The position numbers were made by a program, and so were the translations under genes. A stretch of 64,000 nucleotides of DNA from Saccharomyces mikatae IFO 1815 (Eukaryota; Ascomycota; Saccharomycetes; Saccharomycetales; Saccharomycetaceae): positions 744,001 through 808,000 of the forward strand of contig NC_079270.1 of assembly GCF_947241705.1 (NCBI RefSeq). The letters are read 5' to 3'. The notes beneath the pieces are model-generated. The model saw only the letters and a program-made list of their open reading frames with translations. It made no database searches and was not told the DNA's origin. This document shows, one piece after another, positions 50,554 to 61,258 of the stretch (positions are counted from its first letter, which is position 1; each line of letters starts with the position of its first letter).

Positions 50554-51891
50554 CTATTCTAAATATCTATATGAAGTCAGAATCATTGCCTTGCTAGGAA
50601 GTCGACCTGGAACAGGTAAAAGAATCCTTAGTTTACGTCTCTTTTCATTAACTTCTGTGATTAAAGCAAACCCTAAAATGGGCGATTTTATTACAGTTGC
50701 CTGGTCTGCCCTTCTTTCGGCGAAAGTAATGGCTATCACAGCGTGTTGTAGATTGCTTGGAGTTATTGTGACGGGGAACAATTCCACCTTCCCTATCTCG
50801 TTGTCAAATACATTGCTAGGTTTCCAGATAACAACATCTTCATAGTCAACGCCAACAGCATAAGGACTCAAAGCAGTGTCCAGGGAGCCATAAAAGTACT
50901 CTCTTATGGATGTCCTCTGCAAGGATCTCTTGTATACGTCATCTACTGTAGAGACACCATCTAAATTAGGGATGAAGAAAATGTTATTATTGCCTAATTC
51001 TGGACCAAACGTCTTTTTCACTTTCTCCCAAAGAGGATCAGCTTCCGAACACAATATTAGCATAATATTAATATTGAGTTTTTCAATTATATGGTGCAGT
51101 TCGTTCAAATTTTCGTCCAGTTGGGTTGTTGCTGGTGTATCAACGATACACCCTGATCTCCTCACTTGCGGATCCACATGTAACCTTTCACGTACTACTT
51201 CACTCAACTGGTTTATACACTCAAAGTATAGATCTTTGTTCTCATTGATTCTTTCCAGGCCATAATTTTTCACCATCGGCTGCTTATTATGGAGTAATGT
51301 GGCACCACTGGTGAGGCTCTGACCCCAGGTAGGTAATTGTGCGTCAAGTATATCTGATATGGGGGTCGCAGATACACATCCGGGAACAGTGAATATGGGT
51401 TGTTGAGGGTCAAGGTTAATGTATAATGGTTGGTAAGCGTTAAATTTCAGAGCGTACGAACATAATGTCCTCGATAGGGAAGTTTTCCCAGTTTGCGGAT
51501 CACCAACAACCATCACTCGAGGACCTTCAAAATTAGACATCCTTATTTTCTCCAACATGAAGTGTAGATTATATATATATTTCATAGTATGATTAGACCT
51601 GACAATGATTGTATTTGTAGTTAAGTCGGGACACTTCCAAATTAGTTCCGTATCTTCGACGGCGTATATAGGGAATTTCCAGCTCTGGAAGACGTATTCA
51701 TCGTCCACCGCTAGTTCGGTGCCAAATATCTCAGCAATGCCCGAGTTTATCTTGATTATCAGCTTTCCTTCAGTTTTGAGATCAATTTGCCAGTCGCTAC
51801 CCTTTGGAATAACCAACTTATGCCATTCGTTATCACCAGTTATTAATTCTTCAGATGTAGTATGCTCATCAATACCAGGAAGACTTGCCAT
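50554..51891 (-). CDS. CLP1: Cleavage factor IA subunit Clp1
   Basis: Encodes 445 residues from the ATG at 51891 (MASLPGIDEH), the S. cerevisiae length; an ATG two codons upstream is the other option. An N-terminal beta domain is followed by the P-loop domain with Walker A GDPQTGKTS (130-138) and a C-terminal domain ending TSYRYLE. Clp1 binds ATP, partners Pcf11 in CF IA and acts in pre-mRNA 3' cleavage. The yeast protein lacks the RNA kinase activity of the human one. Confidence 0.96.
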   Translation of the reverse strand: MASLPGIDEHTTSEELITGDNEWHKLVIPKGSDWQIDLKTEGKLIIKINSGIAEIFGTELAVDDEYVFQSWKFPIYAVEDTELIWKCPDLTTNTIIVRSNHTMKYIYNLHFMLEKIRMSNFEGPRVMVVGDPQTGKTSLSRTLCSYALKFNAYQPLYINLDPQQPIFTVPGCVSATPISDILDAQLPTWGQSLTSGATLLHNKQPMVKNYGLERINENKDLYFECINQLSEVVRERLHVDPQVRRSGCIVDTPATTQLDENLNELHHIIEKLNINIMLILCSEADPLWEKVKKTFGPELGNNNIFFIPNLDGVSTVDDVYKRSLQRTSIREYFYGSLDTALSPYAVGVDYEDVVIWKPSNVFDNEIGKVELFPVTITPSNLQHAVIAITFAERRADQATVIKSPILGFALITEVNEKRRKLRILLPVPGRLPSKAMILTSYRYLE

Positions 51892-52143
51892 CGTCATTCA
51901 ATGATGCTATTTTTGAAAAGAGCTTGAATGTTTGCTTTTTACACTTCTTCGATAGGAAGATCTCTGCTCGTTTTCGCCAGAAATCCCATTTTTTACTGTT
52001 GTTTTTCATTCTACCGGACAAGAATAATGAAGAAGAGCATAAAGTAAGATGAGAGGGAAATTCAAATCTTTTTTTATATAGATGTATAGATAATTCATTT
52101 AGGTAGCTACTTAAATCAAGCCGGCAAGGACAAAATTCACTTT

Positions 52144-53058
52144 TTAATCTCTGTTTTTAGCAATCCACTTGGGGTCTGATTTCAAGGCCCACTCAGTCCA
52201 AGATCCATCGTATAGTCTAACGTTCGGAATTCCTGCTAACTCCAAGGCTGTCTTGATAATGGCCCCTGTCACGCCCGTGCCACAAGAGCAAATAGTTGGT
52301 TTGCTTGGATCCAAAGTGCAATGCAAGTCTTTCAAGGCCTTTTCCAGGGTAGCATGTAGGGTCTCCATGTCTTCTGGATAAGTTTTGGTCTCCGGGTCAA
52401 GTAATGTTCCATATGGTAATGGTTGAGTGCCTGAAATGTGCCCAGATGGAATATCTGGACGTGGCTCTGGTTCTGTTCCTTCGAATCTACCTAATGATCT
52501 CGCATCAAAAGCGTTGAATTTCATGGATAGTTCTCCGCTCTTTACCAATTCAAACATTTCCTTATAGTCCACAATCTCGCTATCCTGGAAACTCTTTGAG
52601 GACTCATAGTGACTTTTGGGATAAGGCGAGAACTCGGTGACCTCCGTAGAATCTAGAGGGTATTTGAGTGCCTGATACTTATTAAAATTGTTCAACAAGT
52701 ACACCTTAGGATGTCCCATCACTCCCAAAGTCCAAGCACATCTTGGAGCACTAAAATTGCCAACGCGGTCATATACCACTAAAATGTCATCTTTTCGAAC
52801 TCCCAAATTACTCATCGCATTATTGAAAACCTGTTTTGTAGGAAACATATGTGGATAAGGTGAATTTTTGTCACTGATAGCATCAATGTCAAAAAAAATG
52901 GAATTTGAGATACGAGGTTTAGTCAAGAAATCTTGTTTATTATCGAGTTTCCAACTAGGAAGATACCATGTTGAATCGACAGGAATGATTCTACGATCCT
53001 TTTGATTGGCCACCAACTTAACAAATTCTTTTGGAGAAATAAGCTCAAACAATAGCAT
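52144..53058 (-). CDS. TUM1: Rhodanese-domain sulfurtransferase Tum1
   Basis: Encodes 304 residues. Two rhodanese domains are present: an N-terminal, inactive one, and a C-terminal one with the active loop CSCGTGVTG, nucleophile Cys259. It accepts sulfur from Nfs1 and passes it to Uba4 for thiolation of tRNA wobble uridines via Urm1. It is divergent from TMA16. Confidence 0.96.
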   Translation of the reverse strand: MLLFELISPKEFVKLVANQKDRRIIPVDSTWYLPSWKLDNKQDFLTKPRISNSIFFDIDAISDKNSPYPHMFPTKQVFNNAMSNLGVRKDDILVVYDRVGNFSAPRCAWTLGVMGHPKVYLLNNFNKYQALKYPLDSTEVTEFSPYPKSHYESSKSFQDSEIVDYKEMFELVKSGELSMKFNAFDARSLGRFEGTEPEPRPDIPSGHISGTQPLPYGTLLDPETKTYPEDMETLHATLEKALKDLHCTLDPSKPTICSCGTGVTGAIIKTALELAGIPNVRLYDGSWTEWALKSDPKWIAKNRD

Positions 53059-53178
53059 CGAATATTTCAGTTATTCTTTACAACTACTTGCCTTTTTATG
53101 CTCTCTTCCTCACTGTTTACATTACAGCATTTGATTCACTATCTTTTTTATCTTTCTCTGAGGGCATTTTCCCCGAGC

Positions 53179-53212
53179 GAAAATTTTAAAACGAGAATAA
53201 GTGAGATGAGAT
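53179..53212 (+). promoter_or_regulatory. RRPE and PAC-like pair upstream of TMA16
   Basis: GAAAATTTT (53179-53187) matches the RRPE and GAGATGAGAT (53203-53212) matches the PAC element at 9 of 10 positions, 70-105 bp before the TMA16 ATG. The pair is typical of ribosome-biogenesis promoters. Confidence 0.55.
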
Positions 53213-53282
53213 GGGCCATATGCAAAACTACTTTCATTGGGAAGAGTAGTGTTGGAAAAGGACTTATCACGACAAGCCAATC

Positions 53283-53819
53283 ATGCCAGTTACTAAATCT
53301 TTATCTAAGTTACAGAAGAACTTTTCCAAGAAGGGCAAAAACGCCACGATTCATCCCAAGGGTAGAAAGTATGAAAAGCTAGTCAAGGCCACTATGCGTG
53401 AGGATAAAATCGCTGTCAAAAAGAAGCTTCATCAAGACAAGAAAGTTCACGAATTGGCTCGAGTAAAATTTATGCAAGATATAGTTAACTCCAATACATT
53501 CAAAGAGCAACCAATATTTGATCATGCGCATACAAGAGAGTTCATTCAAAGTTTCATTGAAAGAGATGATGTAGAATTAAACGAATTGAAAAGAAAAAGA
53601 AGGTCAAACAGACCACCAAGCAATAGACAGGTGCTATTACAACAAAGGAGAGACCAAGAACTGAAAGAATTTAAGTCAGGATTTCTCTGCCCAGATTTAA
53701 GTGATGCAAAGAACATGGAATTTCTAAGAAACTGGAATGGCACTTTTGGACTTTTGAATACCTTAAGGTTGATCCGAATTAATGATGATGGTGAACAAGT
53801 CCTGGGGGGAAATGAATAA
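53283..53819 (+). CDS. TMA16: Ribosome-associated protein Tma16
   Basis: Encodes 178 residues, the S. cerevisiae length. It begins MPVTKSLSKLQKNFSKKGKNATIHPKGRK in pieces, very Lys/Arg rich, then a helical middle and the conserved SGFLCPDLSD segment. Tma16 binds late pre-60S particles and helps 60S maturation. The RRPE/PAC pair upstream agrees with this. Confidence 0.94.
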   Translation: MPVTKSLSKLQKNFSKKGKNATIHPKGRKYEKLVKATMREDKIAVKKKLHQDKKVHELARVKFMQDIVNSNTFKEQPIFDHAHTREFIQSFIERDDVELNELKRKRRSNRPPSNRQVLLQQRRDQELKEFKSGFLCPDLSDAKNMEFLRNWNGTFGLLNTLRLIRINDDGEQVLGGNE

Positions 53820-53935
53820 GGAGTTTCATGAAAGTATCTGTACGGTTTAAATACTCTTCATATTTTTTTATGTACATTACAATAGAAAAAGCGTAAAAAA
53901 AAGAAAACTAAGATTTGTGTGAAACTTTTTCGTAA

Positions 53936-54517
<582 letters not shown>

Positions 54518-54638
54518 CAAATAACTGGAAAACTTCTTTTTTTTTCCTTCTTCTTTATATATATATGTATCTATTCTTATGAACATGAAATATATACGTC
54601 TAGAAGCTAAAATCAAAAATTAGAGTAACCAATTTTCT

Positions 54639-56630
54639 CTATTCAGACGATTCATCCTCTTCAGCATCAGTATCTGTGTCGATATCGGTATAGTCGCTAG
54701 CATCACTTTCGTCCTCACTTTCACTTTCGTCTTCATCACTAGAGTAGTCATCGTCTTCCTCAGAATAAACATCTACTTCTTCCACTACAGGCAAATCACG
54801 GACTTTCATATTCATAGTTATATCTAGATCCGTGGTAAAATAATCTGTAGATTTAATAATTACCCTAAAGAAAAAGTCTCCAACAATTTCAGGTGCAGGT
54901 TGACCTAATGGAATTTTTATGGTCCCAATTTCCCAATCATTTACATCGAACTTCTCATCTTTGGTCAAGTCCAGTTTTATCCTCTTGTCAAAGAAACTTT
55001 TGTCATCGTTCAAATTCCTATATGATAATTTTTCAATGATAATTGGTGTCTGGAGTATTTTACCATCTTTCTGAGAAATCACTAGACAGCACCAACTCCC
55101 ACGTCTCTTTGTGGGGAAAAATGGTGCAAATGAAAATGGAACCAATGGTTGTTTACTCATCATAGCGAATGGATCTCTTTGAGATTCAAAATCTTGAGGC
55201 TCTGTTAATTTGTCTTCAGGAATCAGACTAGTTGGTAACAATGGCTGTTTGGCAGAACGAATTAGCACTTTTAAAGAAATGTATGGAGTAGATAATGGTG
55301 TTACCTGATTTTCACCTGGAACAAGGAATTCTGCCTTAATTATTTTCAGGTTCGGAATATGCGATGCAATTCTCAAAGTTTCGTTTAACTTTGCTTGATC
55401 CTTTATACCAAGAACTTCTCCAATTTTGGCATCTTCTAAAGTAAACATCTTACCCAATGTATGAATACCCTTGTTCTCGTTACTGAAATGCTGTCTATCC
55501 ACGTTAGGCAATTGATAAATTTGAGAGTTTGGTGTTAAGGGTACGGCCTGAACAATGCATTTGAAAGTATTGATTGCACCCAACGCAATATCCAAATTTC
55601 TGAATCCACAAGCGATATCTAATAACCCATGTAGTAAGGAATGACATTTAGCTACTATCCTAAATTTGGCCTCGTTAAGTTTGCCACTATCTCTACGGTT
55701 GATATGATCTTGTAATAGTTTTTCAAAATCTGCTGGTTGTAACTCTGGGAGAAACTGTTTGAATTCATGAGCAAATGATAACCAATGCAAGATCAAATCT
55801 AGAGTAACAATCTCAGACGGTTTGTAATTTACTAAATTGCTAACAAAGTTAGAGGCTGTCACGTTATGAATTCCCTTCTTAGTATAGGATTGAGTTCTTG
55901 CCCACCATCTACTAACAAAGTATGGTAAGATCAAACCTAGTAGTGAAACATAACAAATCACTAATAGTGGAGATGAACTGCCATCCACCAAGAATCTTGG
56001 TAAGGCAATACCATGTGAAGTAGACTGCGGGCCATCTGGATGACCGTATTTCAAATAGTTTTGTCTGACCAATTCGTCGGTAAGGGACTCATAGGCCTTC
56101 GTAATTTGTACATAAGTTTCTTCCATCACACTCTTTTCATCAGATGTTAATCCTTTGGCTACCTTATCTGGATGGAATTTGACAGATAATTTTCTATAAG
56201 CAGATTTAATATCTCTATCAGAAGCGCTGGTCGAGATGCCCAGGATTTCATAAGGGTCGAATAGTTTTGTAGCTGCATCCTGAATCGCTTCGTTACTATT
56301 AATTCTCTGCAGAAGAATTGCAACTAAGATCCAACCTATAATAATTATAATATTTCTCTTGCTCCATATTTTGGACTTCTTATTACTATTTTTGTCAAAC
56401 TTTCTTCTAAATTGTTTGATTTCATCACTAGTGTATTGTTCATTCAGCTTTGCAAAAACTTCCTCATTGAACTCTTTTTCATTCCCTGAATCCACATCTT
56501 CAGCATTGGACCTAAAGATAATTTGGTATACTTGAAGCAGTGTCATAGGTCCGACAACCATCAAGATCCCGGTTAAAATGAAAGACGGCCACGTTTCACT
56601 AGCTTCATCATACTCGTAGTTTGTAGGCAT
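54639..56630 (-). CDS. SEC63: ER translocon J-protein Sec63
   Basis: Encodes 663 residues, exactly the S. cerevisiae length. Transmembrane helices lie at about 13-33, 94-110 and 222-242. A lumenal J-domain between helices 2 and 3 has the HPDK motif (KFHPDKVAKG). The Brl/Sec63 domain follows, then an acidic C-terminus full of Ser-Asp-Glu (CK2-type sites that recruit Sec62). It recruits Kar2/BiP for post-translational import. It is convergent with NAT5, 121 bp apart. Confidence 0.97.
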   Translation of the reverse strand: MPTNYEYDEASETWPSFILTGILMVVGPMTLLQVYQIIFRSNAEDVDSGNEKEFNEEVFAKLNEQYTSDEIKQFRRKFDKNSNKKSKIWSKRNIIIIIGWILVAILLQRINSNEAIQDAATKLFDPYEILGISTSASDRDIKSAYRKLSVKFHPDKVAKGLTSDEKSVMEETYVQITKAYESLTDELVRQNYLKYGHPDGPQSTSHGIALPRFLVDGSSSPLLVICYVSLLGLILPYFVSRWWARTQSYTKKGIHNVTASNFVSNLVNYKPSEIVTLDLILHWLSFAHEFKQFLPELQPADFEKLLQDHINRRDSGKLNEAKFRIVAKCHSLLHGLLDIACGFRNLDIALGAINTFKCIVQAVPLTPNSQIYQLPNVDRQHFSNENKGIHTLGKMFTLEDAKIGEVLGIKDQAKLNETLRIASHIPNLKIIKAEFLVPGENQVTPLSTPYISLKVLIRSAKQPLLPTSLIPEDKLTEPQDFESQRDPFAMMSKQPLVPFSFAPFFPTKRRGSWCCLVISQKDGKILQTPIIIEKLSYRNLNDDKSFFDKRIKLDLTKDEKFDVNDWEIGTIKIPLGQPAPEIVGDFFFRVIIKSTDYFTTDLDITMNMKVRDLPVVEEVDVYSEEDDDYSSDEDESESEDESDASDYTDIDTDTDAEEDESSE

Positions 56631-56788
56631 TGCGTTGTACTATGCTGTATATTTATTTCACGCTCAATAACTTCTTTAGTCGATTACAATTCACCAATGT
56701 TCTATTCGCATCTTTTGTTCGTTCATTGACCTTTGACGTGTTCAATACAAATTTTTCAAAAAACGCCTTTCCGTGACGAGTGACGAAC

Positions 56789-56794
56789 ACGCGT
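56789..56794. promoter_or_regulatory. MCB element between SEC63 and OSW1
   Basis: ACGCGT is a perfect MluI cell-cycle box in the divergent promoter. No cell-cycle role for either gene is known to me, so use is uncertain. Confidence 0.25.
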
Positions 56795-56881
56795 TATAAG
56801 AGAGATTGTGTCAGCATTGACTTCAGATTGTGACATTATGAATCTCGAATATTTGGAGACGCTTCATGATTGAAAGTAAAT

Positions 56882-57715
56882 ATGAGAGCACCACCTTCGC
56901 CAAGAAAGTCTAGATCTGGTCATTTGCTTTATCTATATTTTCGACTTCGTCAATGTTTTCGCTGTCAGGGATTGAGGAGGAGATGGCACATCCACAAACT
57001 GCATATTCATCAATACAATACTCGCTGGAACTTAAGTCCCCTTTCCGAAACACGCATCGAAGATATGATAAACGTGCCTTCTGGTTTGTGTTCAGAAAGT
57101 GCTAAAAGAAAACCGCTACTAATAGCGAGGTTTTCAAAGGGCTGTCAAGAATCACCGAGGGTGTATGTGCTGCAAAGAAATAATTTGTCCCGTTTAAGAT
57201 TAAGTAAAAGAAAATATGCCCTACGGTTCTATCACAGCAATTTCTTTGGTAAGGATTCAAAAATAAATGAAGGAAGTATCTACGATATTCAACATCAACA
57301 GTGTGCAGAAACAGTCAGAAAAATAAAAAAAGTTGCAGCAAAGCATGCAGATATCAAAATAATATTTCATGATAAGAATACTATAAGAAGTGACAAATTG
57401 AGAGGAGGAAATATTAGGAAACTGCATATGCCCGGTGTTCTTGAAGAAGAAGAGGAGGATTCTTCTTCAGTATATATTCGGTTCTGTGATAATCATTCCC
57501 TGAGGGTTAAAGATTATCACTCCTTGAATAGGCATTCTAACAAATCTCATTTACAAAAGCGAAGCAATGTTGCAATTAGTAAATCTAAATTTTTTGCAAG
57601 GCTTTTCGAGGAGGAACCATTGCAGGAAAAAAAGAGTACAGAGAAGAAAAGTGATGCGATTATGATTAAAGAATTTCACAATTATCGTGTCGTTTCCTTC
57701 TCTCGTGTCATTTAA
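56882..57715 (+). CDS. OSW1: Outer spore wall protein Osw1
   Basis: Encodes 277 residues from the ATG at 56882 (MRAPPSPRKSRS), close to the S. cerevisiae 278. It is very basic (Arg/Lys/His rich) with an acidic patch EEEEED near 195; no known domain or membrane helix is seen. In S. cerevisiae OSW1 is sporulation-induced and needed for outer spore wall assembly. Identification rests on position and the N-terminus. Confidence 0.85.
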   Translation: MRAPPSPRKSRSGHLLYLYFRLRQCFRCQGLRRRWHIHKLHIHQYNTRWNLSPLSETRIEDMINVPSGLCSESAKRKPLLIARFSKGCQESPRVYVLQRNNLSRLRLSKRKYALRFYHSNFFGKDSKINEGSIYDIQHQQCAETVRKIKKVAAKHADIKIIFHDKNTIRSDKLRGGNIRKLHMPGVLEEEEEDSSSVYIRFCDNHSLRVKDYHSLNRHSNKSHLQKRSNVAISKSKFFARLFEEEPLQEKKSTEKKSDAIMIKEFHNYRVVSFSRVI

Positions 57716-57868
57716 CGATTAATAAATACAAAAATAAGATAGCAAGAAAAAAACTTGCCAAAAAGAAAAAAAAAGCTTGCGTGCCGTGTATTACATAATC
57801 AAAAAACTTTTATTAACATATTTCTTTGTAACTATGATACTTATTGTACTCTTATATTTCAGTCCAAT

Positions 57869-60289
57869 TTACTTATACCCGATGTCATTATTCTCCTCGA
57901 TAAATAATACAGCTGACTGATGAAGCACGTTGCCGATGAGGTCAACTTGTTCCTGTGCTCTCTTCCAATCATCATCATAAATTGCATCCATCACTCCAGG
58001 AAATGTCCAAAAGTCCACATTCCCGTCATTATTAGGTTTATTCTCCTGTATCAGTGTTGGTCCAAATAAAATGTTCTTGTAAAATGATCTATTCGGTAGA
58101 CCTGCTGGAGAGCATGTTCTTCTACCTATGTTGGTCAATTTCTTATTCCACGTCCATCTATTAATTGAAAGTAAGGAGGGCTCCACACCATCACCATGTG
58201 ACCACACTATGTTTTCCCAACCTTGAGTCCATGATGCCCACTCATTACCGATCTTCTTCCAAAATAACAAACCCTTAATTACTGACGTGAAATTTAGTTT
58301 TTCAGGATACGCATGCTCTAACTTTTGTAATCGTTCATCAATGTCTTCAACATAACTTATTATATCAAAATGTAGTAGCGGATCATCAACCAATTTCATA
58401 GTAATACGCAAAAGATATATTAACAAGTCCTTGATTGTCTCCTGAGTCTGTTTACTTTCTAAAATCTTCTCAAAGTGTTCAAATGTATCCTCTGAAGTTT
58501 CAACTGGAGGAAAACGATTCCTTGTCGAATTGGAAGATATTACAGACACAGGAATACCATTAGCGAGGAACGGGGTCCAGTCACCATAGTGGTGTACATT
58601 GTCCACTGATACATCGAAGTTTAGATGCCCACCGTTACTTTTGAAAAACTTCTTTAATAAAGGATGTGTCTCGATATTTAACCCCTCTTCTGTTTTACCA
58701 TCCTCGTGTCTTTCACCAAAGGGGATACCTAGTTGACTAATGTCAATCACAGAATAGATTTCATCTTTTAAGGGTATTAGCCTTTGTTCAAAGAGACTGG
58801 AAGATCCAGCATAATTAAACTCGGAGCCACCAAATGAAATAAAGTAGATATTTCTCAATGGTTTCCAATCAAACTTATATTTTATCTCTTGAAATAGCTG
58901 CAATATAGATAACAATGCAGCTGTACCGAAATTGGGATAAGTGGTCCCAAAATTCATAGAATTTCTTGATGCAGCAATTATTATGGCCTTATCTGACTGT
59001 TCTCTTCCTTCGATTTTACCAACAATATTAGAGACAAGATGCTTTTCCCTGACATTATTTTGCAAATCCAAATCGATTAATACGTCACCCATTTTCCCAC
59101 TATGAGTATGATCGTTGCTAAATCCATCAACTGTTGTCCCGCCTGAAGATAGAAGTGATAATAACTTTCGCCCTTGCCTTGTGGATATCGGGATAGTCGG
59201 AATATGAGCTAAACGCCAAAATTTTGGATCTTCTTCTTCTACATTAGGGTGAAACCAGGTTGGAGTTGATGCATCACCAGTTGAATACTGTGGCAATCCT
59301 ACAGGCTTTGATTGAATAACGTCTATGTTATCTCCGTACGGTTCAGATATGAAGATCACTGCTTTAGCTCCAAATTTCTCAGCAATTAGCACCTGTTGAC
59401 TAACAATTTCATCATAATTCAGTAGAAGCACATAGTCTTTCCCATCTTCTATTGTTTTCGAATTCTTTAAATTCTGTAAATCGTTTGTGGTACCCTTGCC
59501 TCCGTAAATTAAACTCACTTTGGATAGTTTCCCATTGGAACTCAAAGGATTAAAATTTTCTGTCGACAGTCTTAAGTCATGCTTCTCATTTTCGTTATCA
59601 TAGTACGAAATTGTTACATTACCAGGATAATTAGAATAAACCAGGCATCCCATTTGTCTAACTACTTTCAGCCCATTATTGTCAAAAGAGTCTTGAATGT
59701 ATTGATTGATTACAGCATCACCCTTTGTTCCGGATCCATGGGGCATGCTACTAATATATTCTAAATCTCTCTCAAACTTAGCCATATCCACGGATTTCTT
59801 GGCATACTGAAATAGTATATCATGTTGAGAAAACATCCCTCTTAATCCAGATGCTTTTTCGTTAAGCAAATAATCACTTGACAAGACATAATATGCAACA
59901 AAAGACATCAAAATGATGTAAAAAAATCTTCGAAGTATGAAGGGGTTTCCGATTTTACTTAAATAATAGTCTGTTTTGTCTTGAACGAACTTTAATATTT
60001 GGAAAAACGGATGAATGATATTCTCCATTAAAGGTTCTAAAATATTTTTCTGGAATCCGATAGACACCCTTTGTAGATGCGACCTTTTGTTTAGGTCATT
60101 GTAAGAATCTTCTATATCAAATTCATATGAAGGCGGTTCAGGTGGGGGCATATTATCAATATCTGTACTATCAGGTGGAATTCCATCAAGATTTTGGTTC
60201 ATTAGCAGAGTATGTGATGAAGATGCAGTAGGTATAGTATAATCATGCTCAAAGTCTGTACTTGCCACGAGTTGATAACTATTCCTCAT
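57869..60289 (-). CDS. TRE2: Transferrin-receptor-like adaptor for Rsp5
   Basis: Encodes 806 residues (S. cerevisiae 809). The cytosolic tail has a PPxY-type motif PPSY (52-55) that binds the WW domains of Rsp5. One transmembrane helix (about 121-138) leads into a PA domain and an M28 peptidase-like fold of the transferrin receptor type, which appears not to retain a catalytic zinc site. With Tre1 and Bsd2 it directs ubiquitination and vacuolar sorting of the metal transporter Smf1. Confidence 0.94.
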   Translation of the reverse strand: MRNSYQLVASTDFEHDYTIPTASSSHTLLMNQNLDGIPPDSTDIDNMPPPEPPSYEFDIEDSYNDLNKRSHLQRVSIGFQKNILEPLMENIIHPFFQILKFVQDKTDYYLSKIGNPFILRRFFYIILMSFVAYYVLSSDYLLNEKASGLRGMFSQHDILFQYAKKSVDMAKFERDLEYISSMPHGSGTKGDAVINQYIQDSFDNNGLKVVRQMGCLVYSNYPGNVTISYYDNENEKHDLRLSTENFNPLSSNGKLSKVSLIYGGKGTTNDLQNLKNSKTIEDGKDYVLLLNYDEIVSQQVLIAEKFGAKAVIFISEPYGDNIDVIQSKPVGLPQYSTGDASTPTWFHPNVEEEDPKFWRLAHIPTIPISTRQGRKLLSLLSSGGTTVDGFSNDHTHSGKMGDVLIDLDLQNNVREKHLVSNIVGKIEGREQSDKAIIIAASRNSMNFGTTYPNFGTAALLSILQLFQEIKYKFDWKPLRNIYFISFGGSEFNYAGSSSLFEQRLIPLKDEIYSVIDISQLGIPFGERHEDGKTEEGLNIETHPLLKKFFKSNGGHLNFDVSVDNVHHYGDWTPFLANGIPVSVISSNSTRNRFPPVETSEDTFEHFEKILESKQTQETIKDLLIYLLRITMKLVDDPLLHFDIISYVEDIDERLQKLEHAYPEKLNFTSVIKGLLFWKKIGNEWASWTQGWENIVWSHGDGVEPSLLSINRWTWNKKLTNIGRRTCSPAGLPNRSFYKNILFGPTLIQENKPNNDGNVDFWTFPGVMDAIYDDDWKRAQEQVDLIGNVLHQSAVLFIEENNDIGYK

Positions 60290-60598
60290 TTAAATTACTT
60301 GATCTTAAAACCGGGGGTATTGCTTTGGCTTGCAAACTTGCTGCGGATTTGAAATAGCTCAAAACTTGACGTATTCCTCTAGTATGCAAAAGACGTACAA
60401 GAGACTGGCGTTATAGATAATACTTGCTTGGATGACAGTTCTTATCCAATGCCGGATCATTCATTGAATTTTCAAGATTGTTGGTGCCATCTTGCGACAG
60501 AGGGAAAAAAAGAAGAATCTTGAATAGTAAATAGAAAAGACTCAATTAAACGAGAGGAAAAGTGAACTAAAGAAAGAAAAGAAGGTAATAAGCACAAT
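60290..60598. promoter_or_regulatory. Divergent TRE2/CDC31 region
   Basis: A 309-bp region with an A/G-rich stretch just before CDC31. No factor site recognised. Confidence 0.3.
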
Positions 60599-61084
60599 AT
60601 GAGTAAGAACAGATCATCATTGCAGTCTGGTCCACTCAATAATGAGTTACTGGAAGAGCAAAAACAAGAAATATATGAGGCGTTTTCATTGTTCGATATG
60701 AACAATGACGGATTCCTCGATTACCATGAACTGAAGGTAGCGATGAAGGCTTTGGGATTTGAATTACCCAAGAGAGAGATACTCGACTTAATAGACGAAT
60801 ATGATAGTGAAGGGCGGCATTTGATGAAATATGATGATTTTTATATTGTAATGGGGGAAAAAATATTGAAAAGAGATCCCTTAGATGAAATAAAGAGAGC
60901 ATTTCAATTATTCGATGATGATCATACTGGAAAGATAAGCATTAAGAACTTAAGGCGTGTAGCCAAAGAATTGGGAGAAACATTGACAGACGAGGAGCTG
61001 AGAGCGATGATTGAAGAGTTCGATCTGGATGGCGATGGCGAGATTAATGAAAATGAATTCATAGCTATTTGTACCGATAGTTAA
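60599..61084 (+). CDS. CDC31: Yeast centrin Cdc31
   Basis: Encodes 161 residues with four EF-hands: loops at 33-44 ([12 protein letters not shown]), 69-80 (degenerate, [12 protein letters not shown]), 106-117 ([12 protein letters not shown]) and 142-153 ([12 protein letters not shown]). Hands 1 and 4 look canonical for calcium. Cdc31 works in the spindle pole body half-bridge with Sfi1 and Kar1 and also in TREX-2 at nuclear pores. Confidence 0.98.
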   Translation: MSKNRSSLQSGPLNNELLEEQKQEIYEAFSLFDMNNDGFLDYHELKVAMKALGFELPKREILDLIDEYDSEGRHLMKYDDFYIVMGEKILKRDPLDEIKRAFQLFDDDHTGKISIKNLRRVAKELGETLTDEELRAMIEEFDLDGDGEINENEFIAICTDS

Positions 61085-61258
61085 TTTTCTGCTATATATT
61101 TGTCTATATGGAATAATTTGTAACTATATTTGTATGCTCCCACGGGGCATTTATTACCTGTTCTGAGCTTCTATAATACCAAGTATAAACTTAAACATGA
61201 AAAAAAATCACTATAATCCTGTTTCCGAGGCAACATTAAGGATTGACAAGTCATTGAA

